Part shown: piece by piece, positions 1-5,218 of the stretch | Layout: every line of letters starts with the position of its first letter | Numbering within the stretch: the stretch's first letter is position 1 | Made by a program: the position numbers and the translations under genes | Notes under the pieces: model-generated | What the model was told of the DNA's origin: nothing | The model's input: only the letters and a program-made list of their open reading frames with translations | The model's database searches: none | Source: Arenicella sp. | GTDB taxonomy: Bacteria; Pseudomonadota; Gammaproteobacteria; Arenicellales; Arenicellaceae | Assembly: GCA_016763815.1 (NCBI GenBank) | Contig: JAESTB010000631.1 | Location: forward strand, 1-5,218 | Length of the DNA: 5,218 nt | Direction of reading: 5' to 3'

Positions 1-1
1 T

Positions 2-781
2 AGCGCTATTTCGGTTAGCCTGAACGGACAATGCGCGACCGTTAGCGGCACCGTTATAGACGCCAATCAAAACTTGGCTTCGGTACAGGTTGGCTTTGCT
101 AATGGCACAACAATAGCGGCGCAAATCAATGCTAATCAGTATCAAGCGCAAGGGTGTAATTTGCCCGGTGGCACTAACACCGCAACCACAACCGCGACCG
201 ACTCGACTGGCTTAAGCAGCAGTGACAGCATTAGTTTCAATATCGATGCTGGAGTCACGGGCGATTACAACCTGCACATTGCGCAAGGGCATATTATGTG
301 GGGCAATGGCTACTCAGCCTGCTACCTTGAGTTTGGAACTGCCGCGTTCACCATGCGTGAAGTTGCCGCTTCTGGTGGGCTATGCAAATGGGCGGCCGAT
401 AATGGGCCTTCTTGTGTTGGGCCAGCGCAATCATGCCTAACTGGCGGTGGTGGCAATGGAGGAGGAAACACTGATTCAGACAACGACGGTGTCGACGATA
501 CCATCGACAATTGCCCCAACGTGGCTAACTCAGACCAAGCTGACAACGACAACGATAGCATTGGTAATGTCTGCGACAGCACGCCTAATGGCAATCCATC
601 GGCCTGCACCGAGTCTACTTCGAGTAACTATTCCCATGTTGTTGCAGGGCGCGCTACCTCAACTGGGTTTTATACCTACGCGGCAGGTTCAGGCGATTAC
701 TTGGGGTTCAATAATATTTTCACTTACACCACCTTGGCAGAAACCAGTGCTGGCTACTTCGAACGACGTAGCTGCCCTTAA
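2..781 (+). CDS. Secreted modular protein, C-terminal part; probable extracellular PHB/PHA depolymerase (5'-partial)
   Basis: The reading frame is open from the first complete codon at base 2 to TAA at 779-781, giving 259 visible residues. The real start and any catalytic domain lie outside the window; the TTG at 74 is an internal Leu codon, not a start. Modules in visible numbering: an Ig-like beta domain (about 5-82, with VSGTVID and TATDSTGLSSSD patterns); a cysteine-rich stretch (about 83-145) with HIAQGH and Cys 107, 128, 138 and 145; a Gly-rich linker (about 147-155); a thrombospondin type 3 segment (about 157-194); and a C-terminal domain (202-258) bounded by cysteines. That last domain, with SNYSHVVAGRA, GFNNIFTYTTLAET and a final SCP, resembles from memory the substrate-binding domain of short-chain-length polyhydroxyalkanoate depolymerases. 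Ten visible cysteines, an even number, suit an exported disulfide-bonded protein. Because the lipase-box domain is not visible, the depolymerase call is inference; another polymer-binding secreted hydrolase is possible. It converges on the hydrolase gene. Confidence 0.7.
   Translation, partial: SAISVSLNGQCATVSGTVIDANQNLASVQVGFANGTTIAAQINANQYQAQGCNLPGGTNTATTTATDSTGLSSSDSISFNIDAGVTGDYNLHIAQGHIMWGNGYSACYLEFGTAAFTMREVAASGGLCKWAADNGPSCVGPAQSCLTGGGGNGGGNTDSDNDGVDDTIDNCPNVANSDQADNDNDSIGNVCDSTPNGNPSACTESTSSNYSHVVAGRATSTGFYTYAAGSGDYLGFNNIFTYTTLAETSAGYFERRSCP
473..583 (+). other. Thrombospondin type 3 calcium-binding segment within the secreted protein
   Basis: The segment encodes DSDNDGVDDTIDNCPN followed by ANSDQADNDNDSIGNVCD. 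This is the classic type 3 pattern: DxDxDGxxD calcium loops, a DNCP motif and a closing GxxCD, with Cys 171 and Cys 191 (visible numbering) expected to form the disulfide. In secreted bacterial enzymes such segments act as calcium-stabilised spacers between catalytic and binding domains. It follows a Gly/Asn-rich flexible linker and precedes the C-terminal binding-like domain, which is the usual spacer position. The motif match is clear; its mechanical role here is inferred from the family. Confidence 0.9.
605..778 (+). other. C-terminal PHB-depolymerase-type substrate-binding-like domain
   Basis: About 57 residues run from Cys 202 to Cys 258 of the visible protein. The pattern C-x(5)-SNYSHVVAGRA, then an aromatic/Gly-rich turn, then YAAGSGDYLGFNNIFTYTT and a C-terminal CP resembles the substrate-binding domain that ends many extracellular poly(3-hydroxybutyrate) depolymerases. 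There the conserved HxxAGRA, the LG-x-NxF stretch and two terminal cysteines recur. The comparison is from memory of the family, not from a search. The domain is thought to attach the enzyme to polymer surfaces. A generic carbohydrate or chitin-binding role cannot be excluded. Confidence 0.6.
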
Positions 782-788
782 ACCCAGC

Positions 789-821
789 GGACTTTAGGAC
801 TTTAAGAATCCTAGGTCTTAA
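789..821. terminator. Inverted repeats in the 36-base gap between convergent genes; weak candidate terminator
   Basis: The gap holds a tandem duplication of GGACTTTA (789-796 and 797-804) and two mutually exclusive short stems. The first pairs TAGGA (795-799) with TCCTA (809-813), extendable outward by GAC (790-792) with GTC (815-817) across a small internal loop. The second pairs TTAAGA (802-807) with TCTTAA (816-821). The second overlaps the hydrolase stop codon. There is no run of T on either strand immediately after a stem, so an intrinsic terminator is only weakly supported. The position between converging stop codons is where one would expect it. Confidence 0.25.
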
Positions 822-1690
822 CCAATAGTTTGCAAAAACTGTTTAATTGCGGTCACCGCTATTGCTTCATCAAGCAATGGCGCGTGACCGACATTAGGAA
901 CTTGCACGAAGCTAAGGTCTGCTTTGAGTGAGTGCATTTTTGTAACACATGACATCGCCAACAAGTCAGATAACTCACCTCGAAGTAGCAGCATAGGCTT
1001 ATCAATAGACTGCTCAAAGACAGGCCACAGGTCAAGCGATAAGCTTTGCCCTTTACTTGCCTTTATTGGTGAAGAAATAGCCGGGTCGTAATCCAACACT
1101 GGCTTGCCCGATTGATCCGCCCGATAGGTTCGCTGGGAAAATTCAAGCCAGTCTTGTTGACTGAAATCAGGAAACGCTGAGCCATTCGTCTGTTTACATT
1201 GTTGCGTCGCGTCTTGCCAGGTAGAGACGGGTAATCCCTTACCAACATAGCTTTGAATTCTAGCCAAGCCAACTGGGTTAAGCTCAGGGCCAATATCATT
1301 GATGATCAAACCCTTAATCAGTTCAGGCCGCATGGCCGCCATGATCATCGCCATTATGCCGCCCATGGAGGTGCCCATAAGCGTGACCGAGGAAATATTC
1401 AGGTGCTTTAGCAACGCGAACATGTCTTCAACATAAACCTTAGGCTGATAGTTAGCCGGCTCAGAATCATAAGCGGACAAACCACGGCCACGCTGATCGA
1501 CTACGATCAAGCGATATTTATCTGCAAGGTGTTGGCAAATGCCTTCGAAGTCGGCTGAGTTTCGGGTGAGACCGTGCATGCAAAGCAGCGTAGGCTTAGC
1601 GTTCTCATCGGCTCCTGCCGATTGGTAGTCTCGTGCATACAGTTTTAGCCCATCTTGGCTGTTGTACCAGACGTGCGTATATTCAGGCAT
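818..1690 (-). CDS. Alpha/beta-hydrolase (esterase/lactonase/thioesterase-like), 290 aa
   Basis: This is a complete single-domain alpha/beta-hydrolase of normal family length. Family landmarks are all present: the oxyanion-hole motif MHGLTRNS (His39-Gly40), VVDQRGRGLS at 63-72, the nucleophile elbow GTSMGG with Ser108, a likely acid Asp242 in RGELSD, and the catalytic His269 in NVGHAPLLDE. NDIGPELNP (131-139) opens the lid region. There is no signal peptide or membrane segment, so it should act in the cytoplasm. It most resembles, from memory, proteobacterial hydrolases loosely annotated as 3-oxoadipate enol-lactonase-like, for which the substrate is rarely known. Its ATG overlaps the synthetase stop (ATGCCTGA), with no strong Shine-Dalgarno sequence upstream, which favours translational coupling and a shared pathway. 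A role in hydrolysing an ester, lactone or acyl-CoA linked to the synthetase substrate is inference. Confidence 0.9.
   Translation of the reverse strand: MPEYTHVWYNSQDGLKLYARDYQSAGADENAKPTLLCMHGLTRNSADFEGICQHLADKYRLIVVDQRGRGLSAYDSEPANYQPKVYVEDMFALLKHLNISSVTLMGTSMGGIMAMIMAAMRPELIKGLIINDIGPELNPVGLARIQSYVGKGLPVSTWQDATQQCKQTNGSAFPDFSQQDWLEFSQRTYRADQSGKPVLDYDPAISSPIKASKGQSLSLDLWPVFEQSIDKPMLLLRGELSDLLAMSCVTKMHSLKADLSFVQVPNVGHAPLLDEAIAVTAIKQFLQTIG
1683..1690 (-). other. 8-base stop/start overlap between synthetase and hydrolase
   Basis: On the minus strand the sequence ATGCCTGA carries the hydrolase start ATG and, in another frame, the synthetase stop TGA. The preceding bases (CATAATAAGCAAT) contain no convincing GGAG-type ribosome-binding site. 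Ribosomes finishing the synthetase would be well placed to reinitiate on the hydrolase, so the two are almost certainly on one transcript and made in coupled amounts. The overlap is seen directly; the coupling is inferred. Confidence 0.75.
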
Positions 1691-3248
1691 ATTGCTTATT
1701 ATGGCATATCTGTCGTAATTCTCTTTTCAACACTTTACCATTCGGGTTACGCGGTAATTGATCAATCGCAATGACCTCGGCAACGCGCTGTTGACGGCCA
1801 AGTTTATTATTTGACCATTGCATTATTTCCTCAGTGGACGAATCAACATCAGCGGCCAAAACCACCAACGCGACTGGCGTTTCGCCCCAACGCTTACTCG
1901 GCGCTGCGATTACGGCTACTTCGCTTACTGCTGGGTGCTCGAACATAACGGCTTCAATGTCTTGCGGGTAAATATTTTGGCTGCCCGACAAGATCATGTC
2001 TTTCTTTCGATCAACAACGAATAAATAGCCATCATCATCGTAGTAGCCAATGTCGCCCGTTCGTAGCCACTGATGCCCGGCGCTATCAAGGTAGCACGAC
2101 TCAACATTTGCTTGCTCCCGATTCAAGTAACCAGGCATTGTAATTCGTCCTCTGGAGACGATTTCGCCACTCTGATTGGCCGCTAAAACCTCGTCATTGC
2201 TACCAATGATTTGGATATCAGTACCAATAAGCGGTTTGCCTACCGATGACCAGCGACCCTCTGCCTGTTCTGGCTCAAGGGTCGTGATTACACCTTCGGT
2301 TAAACCATAGAGCTCGATCACGCCACAGCTAAAATGTTTAAAGACTTTTTGTTTAAGTTCCGCGTGCAACGGCGAGCCACAACACATCATCGCCTGAAGG
2401 CCAGAGTTGTCATACGCCATGGTGCCGCGCTCTATGCCCTCGATGATGTTTTGAAACTGAATGGGTACCAGCGCGGTGTGGGTAATGCCCTCATCTTTGA
2501 CTGTTTGCAAAAATGTCGCCACATCGAAACGCCGATGAATTACGCAAGTGCCACCCGCCAGCAAGGTGGTTAGCATGGCCACCCAAGAGATGTTGGAATA
2601 CAGGCCAAGTGTCAATAGGGTTTTACTATTACAATGATATCGCAGCGCAATAGCAAGATCATAGGCCCAGTCTCGACGACCGGCTTGTGTATGCACAATC
2701 CCTTTTGGCAAACCTGTTGTGCCAGAGCTGTATATAATATTCTGTGGGCTTGAGCCTGTGTAGTTTATTTTCGGCAGATCAGTTGAATGACCCTTAGTAA
2801 ACTCATCAATCTCAAGCCAATCGTTGCCTACCGCCGAGTCAACCAAAATGATCTGTAACGAGGTCGGCAAACGATTTTCTAAGGCGCTAATGCGCTCGGA
2901 CTGATCACCGGTTAGCACTAATACCTTTACCTTAGAGTCACTGAGCATTCCGAGCAGGGCATCGTCATTAACCGACAAGTTAATCGGCACCGATACAGTG
3001 CCCGCGGCCATGCACCCCATGATCGCTTGCATCATCGAAATACCATTCGACATGACGATTCCAACCGTGTCACCGACTACCACGCCATTGTCGATTAAGG
3101 CATTAGCAAATTGATGATTTCGGTCAATGAATGTTCGCCAAGTTAATCGTTGATCGCCGCAAATAACGGCTTCCTGATTCGCTTTCCACCGGCCATGCAA
3201 GGCCAATATTTCGGGCAACAGCGGGTTATGTGTTTTAAAAAATGCCAT
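1683..3248 (-). CDS. AMP-forming acyl-CoA synthetase (class I adenylate-forming), 521 aa
   Basis: The enzyme should activate a carboxylic acid with ATP to an acyl-adenylate and then to an acyl-CoA in the cytoplasm. The core motifs are complete: the phosphate-binding loop YSSGTTGLPKG (173-183), the YGLTE motif (314-318), RTGDIGYYDDDGY (396-408) with the ATP-ribose Asp, the hinge region VDRKKDMILSGSQNIYP (412-428), and the C-terminal catalytic lysine Lys505 in PNGKVLK. At 521 residues it is normal for medium-chain, aromatic or hydroxy-acid CoA ligases, and it lacks the extra length of many long-chain synthetases. The start ATG at 3248 is fixed by an in-frame TAA 24 bases upstream (3270-3272) with no other ATG or GTG between, although no clear Shine-Dalgarno sequence precedes it. 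The substrate cannot be read from the sequence. The gene overlaps the downstream hydrolase by 8 bases and follows the receptor gene after a 115-base gap. Confidence 0.92.
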   Translation of the reverse strand: MAFFKTHNPLLPEILALHGRWKANQEAVICGDQRLTWRTFIDRNHQFANALIDNGVVVGDTVGIVMSNGISMMQAIMGCMAAGTVSVPINLSVNDDALLGMLSDSKVKVLVLTGDQSERISALENRLPTSLQIILVDSAVGNDWLEIDEFTKGHSTDLPKINYTGSSPQNIIYSSGTTGLPKGIVHTQAGRRDWAYDLAIALRYHCNSKTLLTLGLYSNISWVAMLTTLLAGGTCVIHRRFDVATFLQTVKDEGITHTALVPIQFQNIIEGIERGTMAYDNSGLQAMMCCGSPLHAELKQKVFKHFSCGVIELYGLTEGVITTLEPEQAEGRWSSVGKPLIGTDIQIIGSNDEVLAANQSGEIVSRGRITMPGYLNREQANVESCYLDSAGHQWLRTGDIGYYDDDGYLFVVDRKKDMILSGSQNIYPQDIEAVMFEHPAVSEVAVIAAPSKRWGETPVALVVLAADVDSSTEEIMQWSNNKLGRQQRVAEVIAIDQLPRNPNGKVLKRELRQICHNKQYA

Positions 3249-3272
3249 ACGTCGTTCACACTTTATCGCTTA

Positions 3273-3304
3273 GAGAGTTGACTGTCTTTAGGCTGGCAAC
3301 TCTC
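3273..3304. repeat. Perfect 8-bp inverted repeat in the leader of the synthetase gene
   Basis: GAGAGTTG (3273-3280) is matched by CAACTCTC (3297-3304) around a 16-base centre. The left arm overlaps neither gene and lies 25 bases upstream of the synthetase ATG. It could be an operator for a dimeric regulator, with half-sites 24 bases apart centre to centre, or a leader hairpin. The 16-base loop makes a very stable RNA hairpin less likely. The repeat is seen directly; any function is inference. Confidence 0.35.
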
Positions 3305-3316
3305 AGTCCATGTAAT

Positions 3317-3338
3317 GGGGCCTGCTTATTCAGGCCCC
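3317..3338 (-). terminator. Strong GC hairpin after the TonB-dependent receptor gene; probable terminator or transcript-end stem
   Basis: On the minus strand GGGGCCTG is followed by AATAAG and then CAGGCCCC: a perfect 8-bp, almost all G-C stem with a 6-base loop, starting 25 bases after the receptor stop codon. The position suits a transcription end for the receptor gene. The bases after the stem (ATTACATGGACT) are not a T-run, so it is not a canonical Rho-independent terminator. It may instead protect the 3' end of the receptor message or attenuate read-through into the synthetase. Confidence 0.45.
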
Positions 3339-3363
3339 GAAGGAGGTGTCCTAGATTCGGTTC

Positions 3364-5218
3364 TTAGAAGCGGTAGCCTACCGAAACGCTAAAGGTACGA
3401 GGGTCGCCATAGTAACCAATCACAGTATCTTCGCCGCCTAAGCCCGGACCCGCAGCCGTGGTAGCGAAGTTATAGCCCGCCAAACGGTATTCCTTATCAC
3501 CAATGTTTTTAGCTTGCACTGAAAACCAAAGCTTATCATTCGGCGCAGTAAGTGTAACGCCGGCGTTAAAGATCGAGTAAGAGCCTTCATCTAATTGCGA
3601 CGGAACTTCGAATATCTGAGTCTCGGAGCGATACGCCACATTACCTGTCACGGTCATTGACCAGTTGTTGAAGACCGTATCGGAATAATTTAACGCTAGG
3701 TTTACCGAGGTGTCGGGTGTGTTGGCAAAACCCCAAATATTAGACACATCGACCAAGCTTCCAGTAGCCGGGTCAGTTGTCAATACGCGATCGAATTCAG
3801 CATCGAGCAAACCAACCCCGAGCGAGGCGGTTAACGCTTCGGTTAATACATAGTCAATCTCAAGCTCAATACCTTGAATCGACGAGTCAGCCGCGTTTAA
3901 AACCGTAGAAGCAAAGTCGGCGCCATTATCAATTGTGCGCTGTATGGTCACTTGCTGGTCTGAATAATCACTGCTGAACACCGCGATGTTGGCACGCAGG
4001 CGATCATCGAACAAGGTTGCTTTATAGCCTAGTTCAAGGCTACTTACAGTCTCCGGATCATAAGGGTTAAAGCCAGATTCTATTTGGTCGGTACGTGCTC
4101 TCATATCGAAGCCACCAGACTTAAAGCCTTCGCTAAAACTTGCGTAGACCAAGTTACCACTTTCAGTTTTGTATTCAAGGCCAATTTTTGGAGAAAATTC
4201 TGACCAGTCCTCTTTGCCGACTTCGTCGGTACGCACAATACCCGGAGATATCGGTGGCGTATCAAAGTCGACTGTTTGAAATAGGAATAGAGTGTTACGC
4301 GCAAACGCTTCTTTCTCATCCTTAGTGAAGCGACCGCCAAGTGTCATTGACCAACGGTCATTGAAGGTCCAATCTGCCTGACCATAGATCGCCGTACTGT
4401 CAGTATCAACGCAGCCTTCAGTGGTAGCTGACAATGGCACCGCGCCACCTGCGAACTCTTCAAGAATGGCATGAAAAGTACCGCATGCTTCACCCGTGTA
4501 GTAGTAAACTCCGCCGACAAAATTAAATTTATCACCGCTGTAGCTTAGTTGAAATTCTTGAGTTGTTTGATCGTCATCGTATCGCGCAGGAACGTCGAAA
4601 GATCTCAACGCAGTATTGTCAAAGTCGATATTAGTATCGGTAAAACCTTTACGATAAGAGCTTATTGATTTCAAGGTGATTGAATCACTCAAGGCCCACT
4701 CGACATCTATCGCGTAGGCTTCGCTTTCAACATAATTATCTACAGACATGCCCGCACGAGTACTAAAGACATCATCGAGTACCGGCTCGCCAGTTAAGTC
4801 ACTCGCGGTAAGTCGATGACCACCTTTTGCATTTGAATCGTCTTCTGTTCTTTCAGCGCTTAGTCGAATTGACACATTATCGGATGGATAGTATTCAGCC
4901 GACAGTCTTCCGGCGAATAGATCTTTGTCATAGTTTTCTTCGCCTTGGTTAATAAACTCACCAAAGCCATCTCGGTTTAAGCTGGCAACTGCGCCACCGA
5001 TATAGAACTTGTTTTCAACCACAGGAATTGCGGCAGATAGCTTAAGGTCTTGTCGAGAATATGAGCCCGCAGTTGCGGTGATCGTGAAGGGGTCTGAGTC
5101 ACGTAGCTTCTTAGTGACATACTTCAACGCTCCACCGATCGTGTTCTTACCGTAGAGCGTACCCTGTGGGCCGCGCAGCACTTCGATGCGTTCAACGTCT
5201 AAAATATCCAGCACTCCA
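3364..5218 (-). CDS. TonB-dependent outer-membrane receptor, N-terminally partial (617 residues visible)
   Basis: The frame is open to the window edge; the GTG at 5214 is an internal Val codon preceded by an in-frame Gly codon, so the start, signal peptide, TonB box and first part of the plug are missing (roughly 130-180 residues by family length). Visible residues 8-23 are the classic end-of-plug motif VERIEVLRGPQGTLYG, followed by KNTIGGALKYVTKKL. The rest is a 22-strand-type barrel with alternating strand residues and Asp/Asn/Gly-rich loops, including YASFSEGFKSGGF (358-370), NIGDKEYRLAGYNF (571-584) and a last strand ending GYRF with the terminal Phe required for barrel insertion. Such receptors import large or scarce ligands using TonB energy. 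The NTIGGA-KYVT form is, from memory, common in receptor sets of sphingomonads and marine proteobacteria that take up many organic compounds, so iron-siderophore uptake should not be assumed. It lies upstream of the synthetase on the same strand. Confidence 0.93.
   Translation of the reverse strand, partial: GVLDILDVERIEVLRGPQGTLYGKNTIGGALKYVTKKLRDSDPFTITATAGSYSRQDLKLSAAIPVVENKFYIGGAVASLNRDGFGEFINQGEENYDKDLFAGRLSAEYYPSDNVSIRLSAERTEDDSNAKGGHRLTASDLTGEPVLDDVFSTRAGMSVDNYVESEAYAIDVEWALSDSITLKSISSYRKGFTDTNIDFDNTALRSFDVPARYDDDQTTQEFQLSYSGDKFNFVGGVYYYTGEACGTFHAILEEFAGGAVPLSATTEGCVDTDSTAIYGQADWTFNDRWSMTLGGRFTKDEKEAFARNTLFLFQTVDFDTPPISPGIVRTDEVGKEDWSEFSPKIGLEYKTESGNLVYASFSEGFKSGGFDMRARTDQIESGFNPYDPETVSSLELGYKATLFDDRLRANIAVFSSDYSDQQVTIQRTIDNGADFASTVLNAADSSIQGIELEIDYVLTEALTASLGVGLLDAEFDRVLTTDPATGSLVDVSNIWGFANTPDTSVNLALNYSDTVFNNWSMTVTGNVAYRSETQIFEVPSQLDEGSYSIFNAGVTLTAPNDKLWFSVQAKNIGDKEYRLAGYNFATTAAGPGLGGEDTVIGYYGDPRTFSVSVGYRF

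Larger units (their letters stand above)
3249..3363 (-). promoter_or_regulatory. 115-base spacer between receptor and synthetase with two inverted repeats
   Basis: Going in the direction of the genes, the spacer contains a stretch AGGACACCTCCTT just after the receptor stop, the 8-bp GC hairpin, the 8-bp GAGAGTTG/CAACTCTC repeat, and a short AT-rich leader before the synthetase ATG. No convincing -35/-10 pair was found: TTGCCA within the repeat arm is followed 17 bases later only by a poor TCTCTA. The spacer may hold both the end of the receptor transcript and the promoter or operator of the synthetase-hydrolase pair. That division of labour is inference. Confidence 0.4.

Noticed and set aside
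74..76. TTG at 74 as the start of a 235-residue protein
   Set aside because: The same frame is open to the window edge and encodes a continuous Ig-like domain across this point; there is no Shine-Dalgarno sequence before it.
322..609. Minus-strand reading frame of 95 codons antisense to the secreted protein
   Set aside because: Its Pro/Ser/Leu-rich content mirrors the Gly/Asp-rich codons of the real gene, and the sense frame has clear domains and extends beyond this region on both sides.
447..797. Plus-strand reading frame of 116 codons overlapping the secreted protein
   Set aside because: It is a low-complexity Thr-rich shadow of the thrombospondin and binding-domain coding frame, with no ribosome-binding site or recognisable domain.
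3276..3299. Sigma-70 promoter for the synthetase with TTGCCA as the -35 box
   Set aside because: At a 17-base spacing the -10 candidate is only TCTCTA, too poor to call; other hexamers in the leader are no better.
3340..3347. AAGGAGGT on the plus strand as a ribosome-binding site for a small plus-strand gene
   Set aside because: No ATG, GTG or TTG follows at a suitable distance, and the downstream region is antisense to the receptor barrel with no convincing frame.
4101..4535. Short frames on both strands within the receptor gene
   Set aside because: All lie inside the well-supported receptor barrel and show no domain, signal peptide or ribosome-binding site.
5212..5214. GTG at 5214 as the start of the TonB-dependent receptor
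   Set aside because: It sits inside the plug domain just before VERIEVLRG; a receptor starting here would lack a signal peptide, TonB box and most of the plug, so the gene simply runs off the window.

Overview
The window reads as chromosomal DNA from a Gram-negative, probably marine proteobacterium. A TonB-dependent outer-membrane receptor requires an outer membrane, and the secreted protein with thrombospondin type 3 calcium-binding repeats and the moderate GC content fit a marine gammaproteobacterium. The taxonomic call is inference; there is no rRNA or other marker gene. No RNA gene, mobile element, CRISPR array or phage gene is visible. Coding density is high and no gene-free stretch exceeds about 115 bases.

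Layout. Positions 2-781 (+) hold the C-terminal 259 residues of a large secreted modular protein: an Ig-like domain, a cysteine-rich module, a Gly-rich linker, a thrombospondin type 3 calcium-binding segment, and a C-terminal domain resembling the substrate-binding domain of extracellular poly(3-hydroxybutyrate) depolymerases. A 36-base gap with small inverted repeats separates it from three genes on the minus strand that converge on it. Read in their own direction these are a TonB-dependent receptor (5218 down to 3364, N-terminus outside the window), a 115-base gap with two perfect 8-bp inverted repeats, an AMP-forming acyl-CoA synthetase (3248-1683), and an alpha/beta-hydrolase (1690-818) whose start overlaps the synthetase stop by 8 bases.

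How they may work together (inference). The synthetase and hydrolase are almost certainly one translation-coupled unit. With the receptor upstream on the same strand and a depolymerase-like secreted protein opposite, the simplest model is a small scavenging locus. An extracellular enzyme releases ester or acid fragments, the receptor brings them across the outer membrane, the hydrolase cleaves an ester, thioester or lactone, and the synthetase activates the free acid to its CoA thioester. The substrate could be a polyhydroxyalkanoate or a different lipid or aromatic acid; the window alone cannot decide. All three minus-strand proteins belong to well-known families with intact key motifs, so nothing here is clearly a new system. 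The points most worth following up are the functional grouping and the structured spacer between receptor and synthetase.
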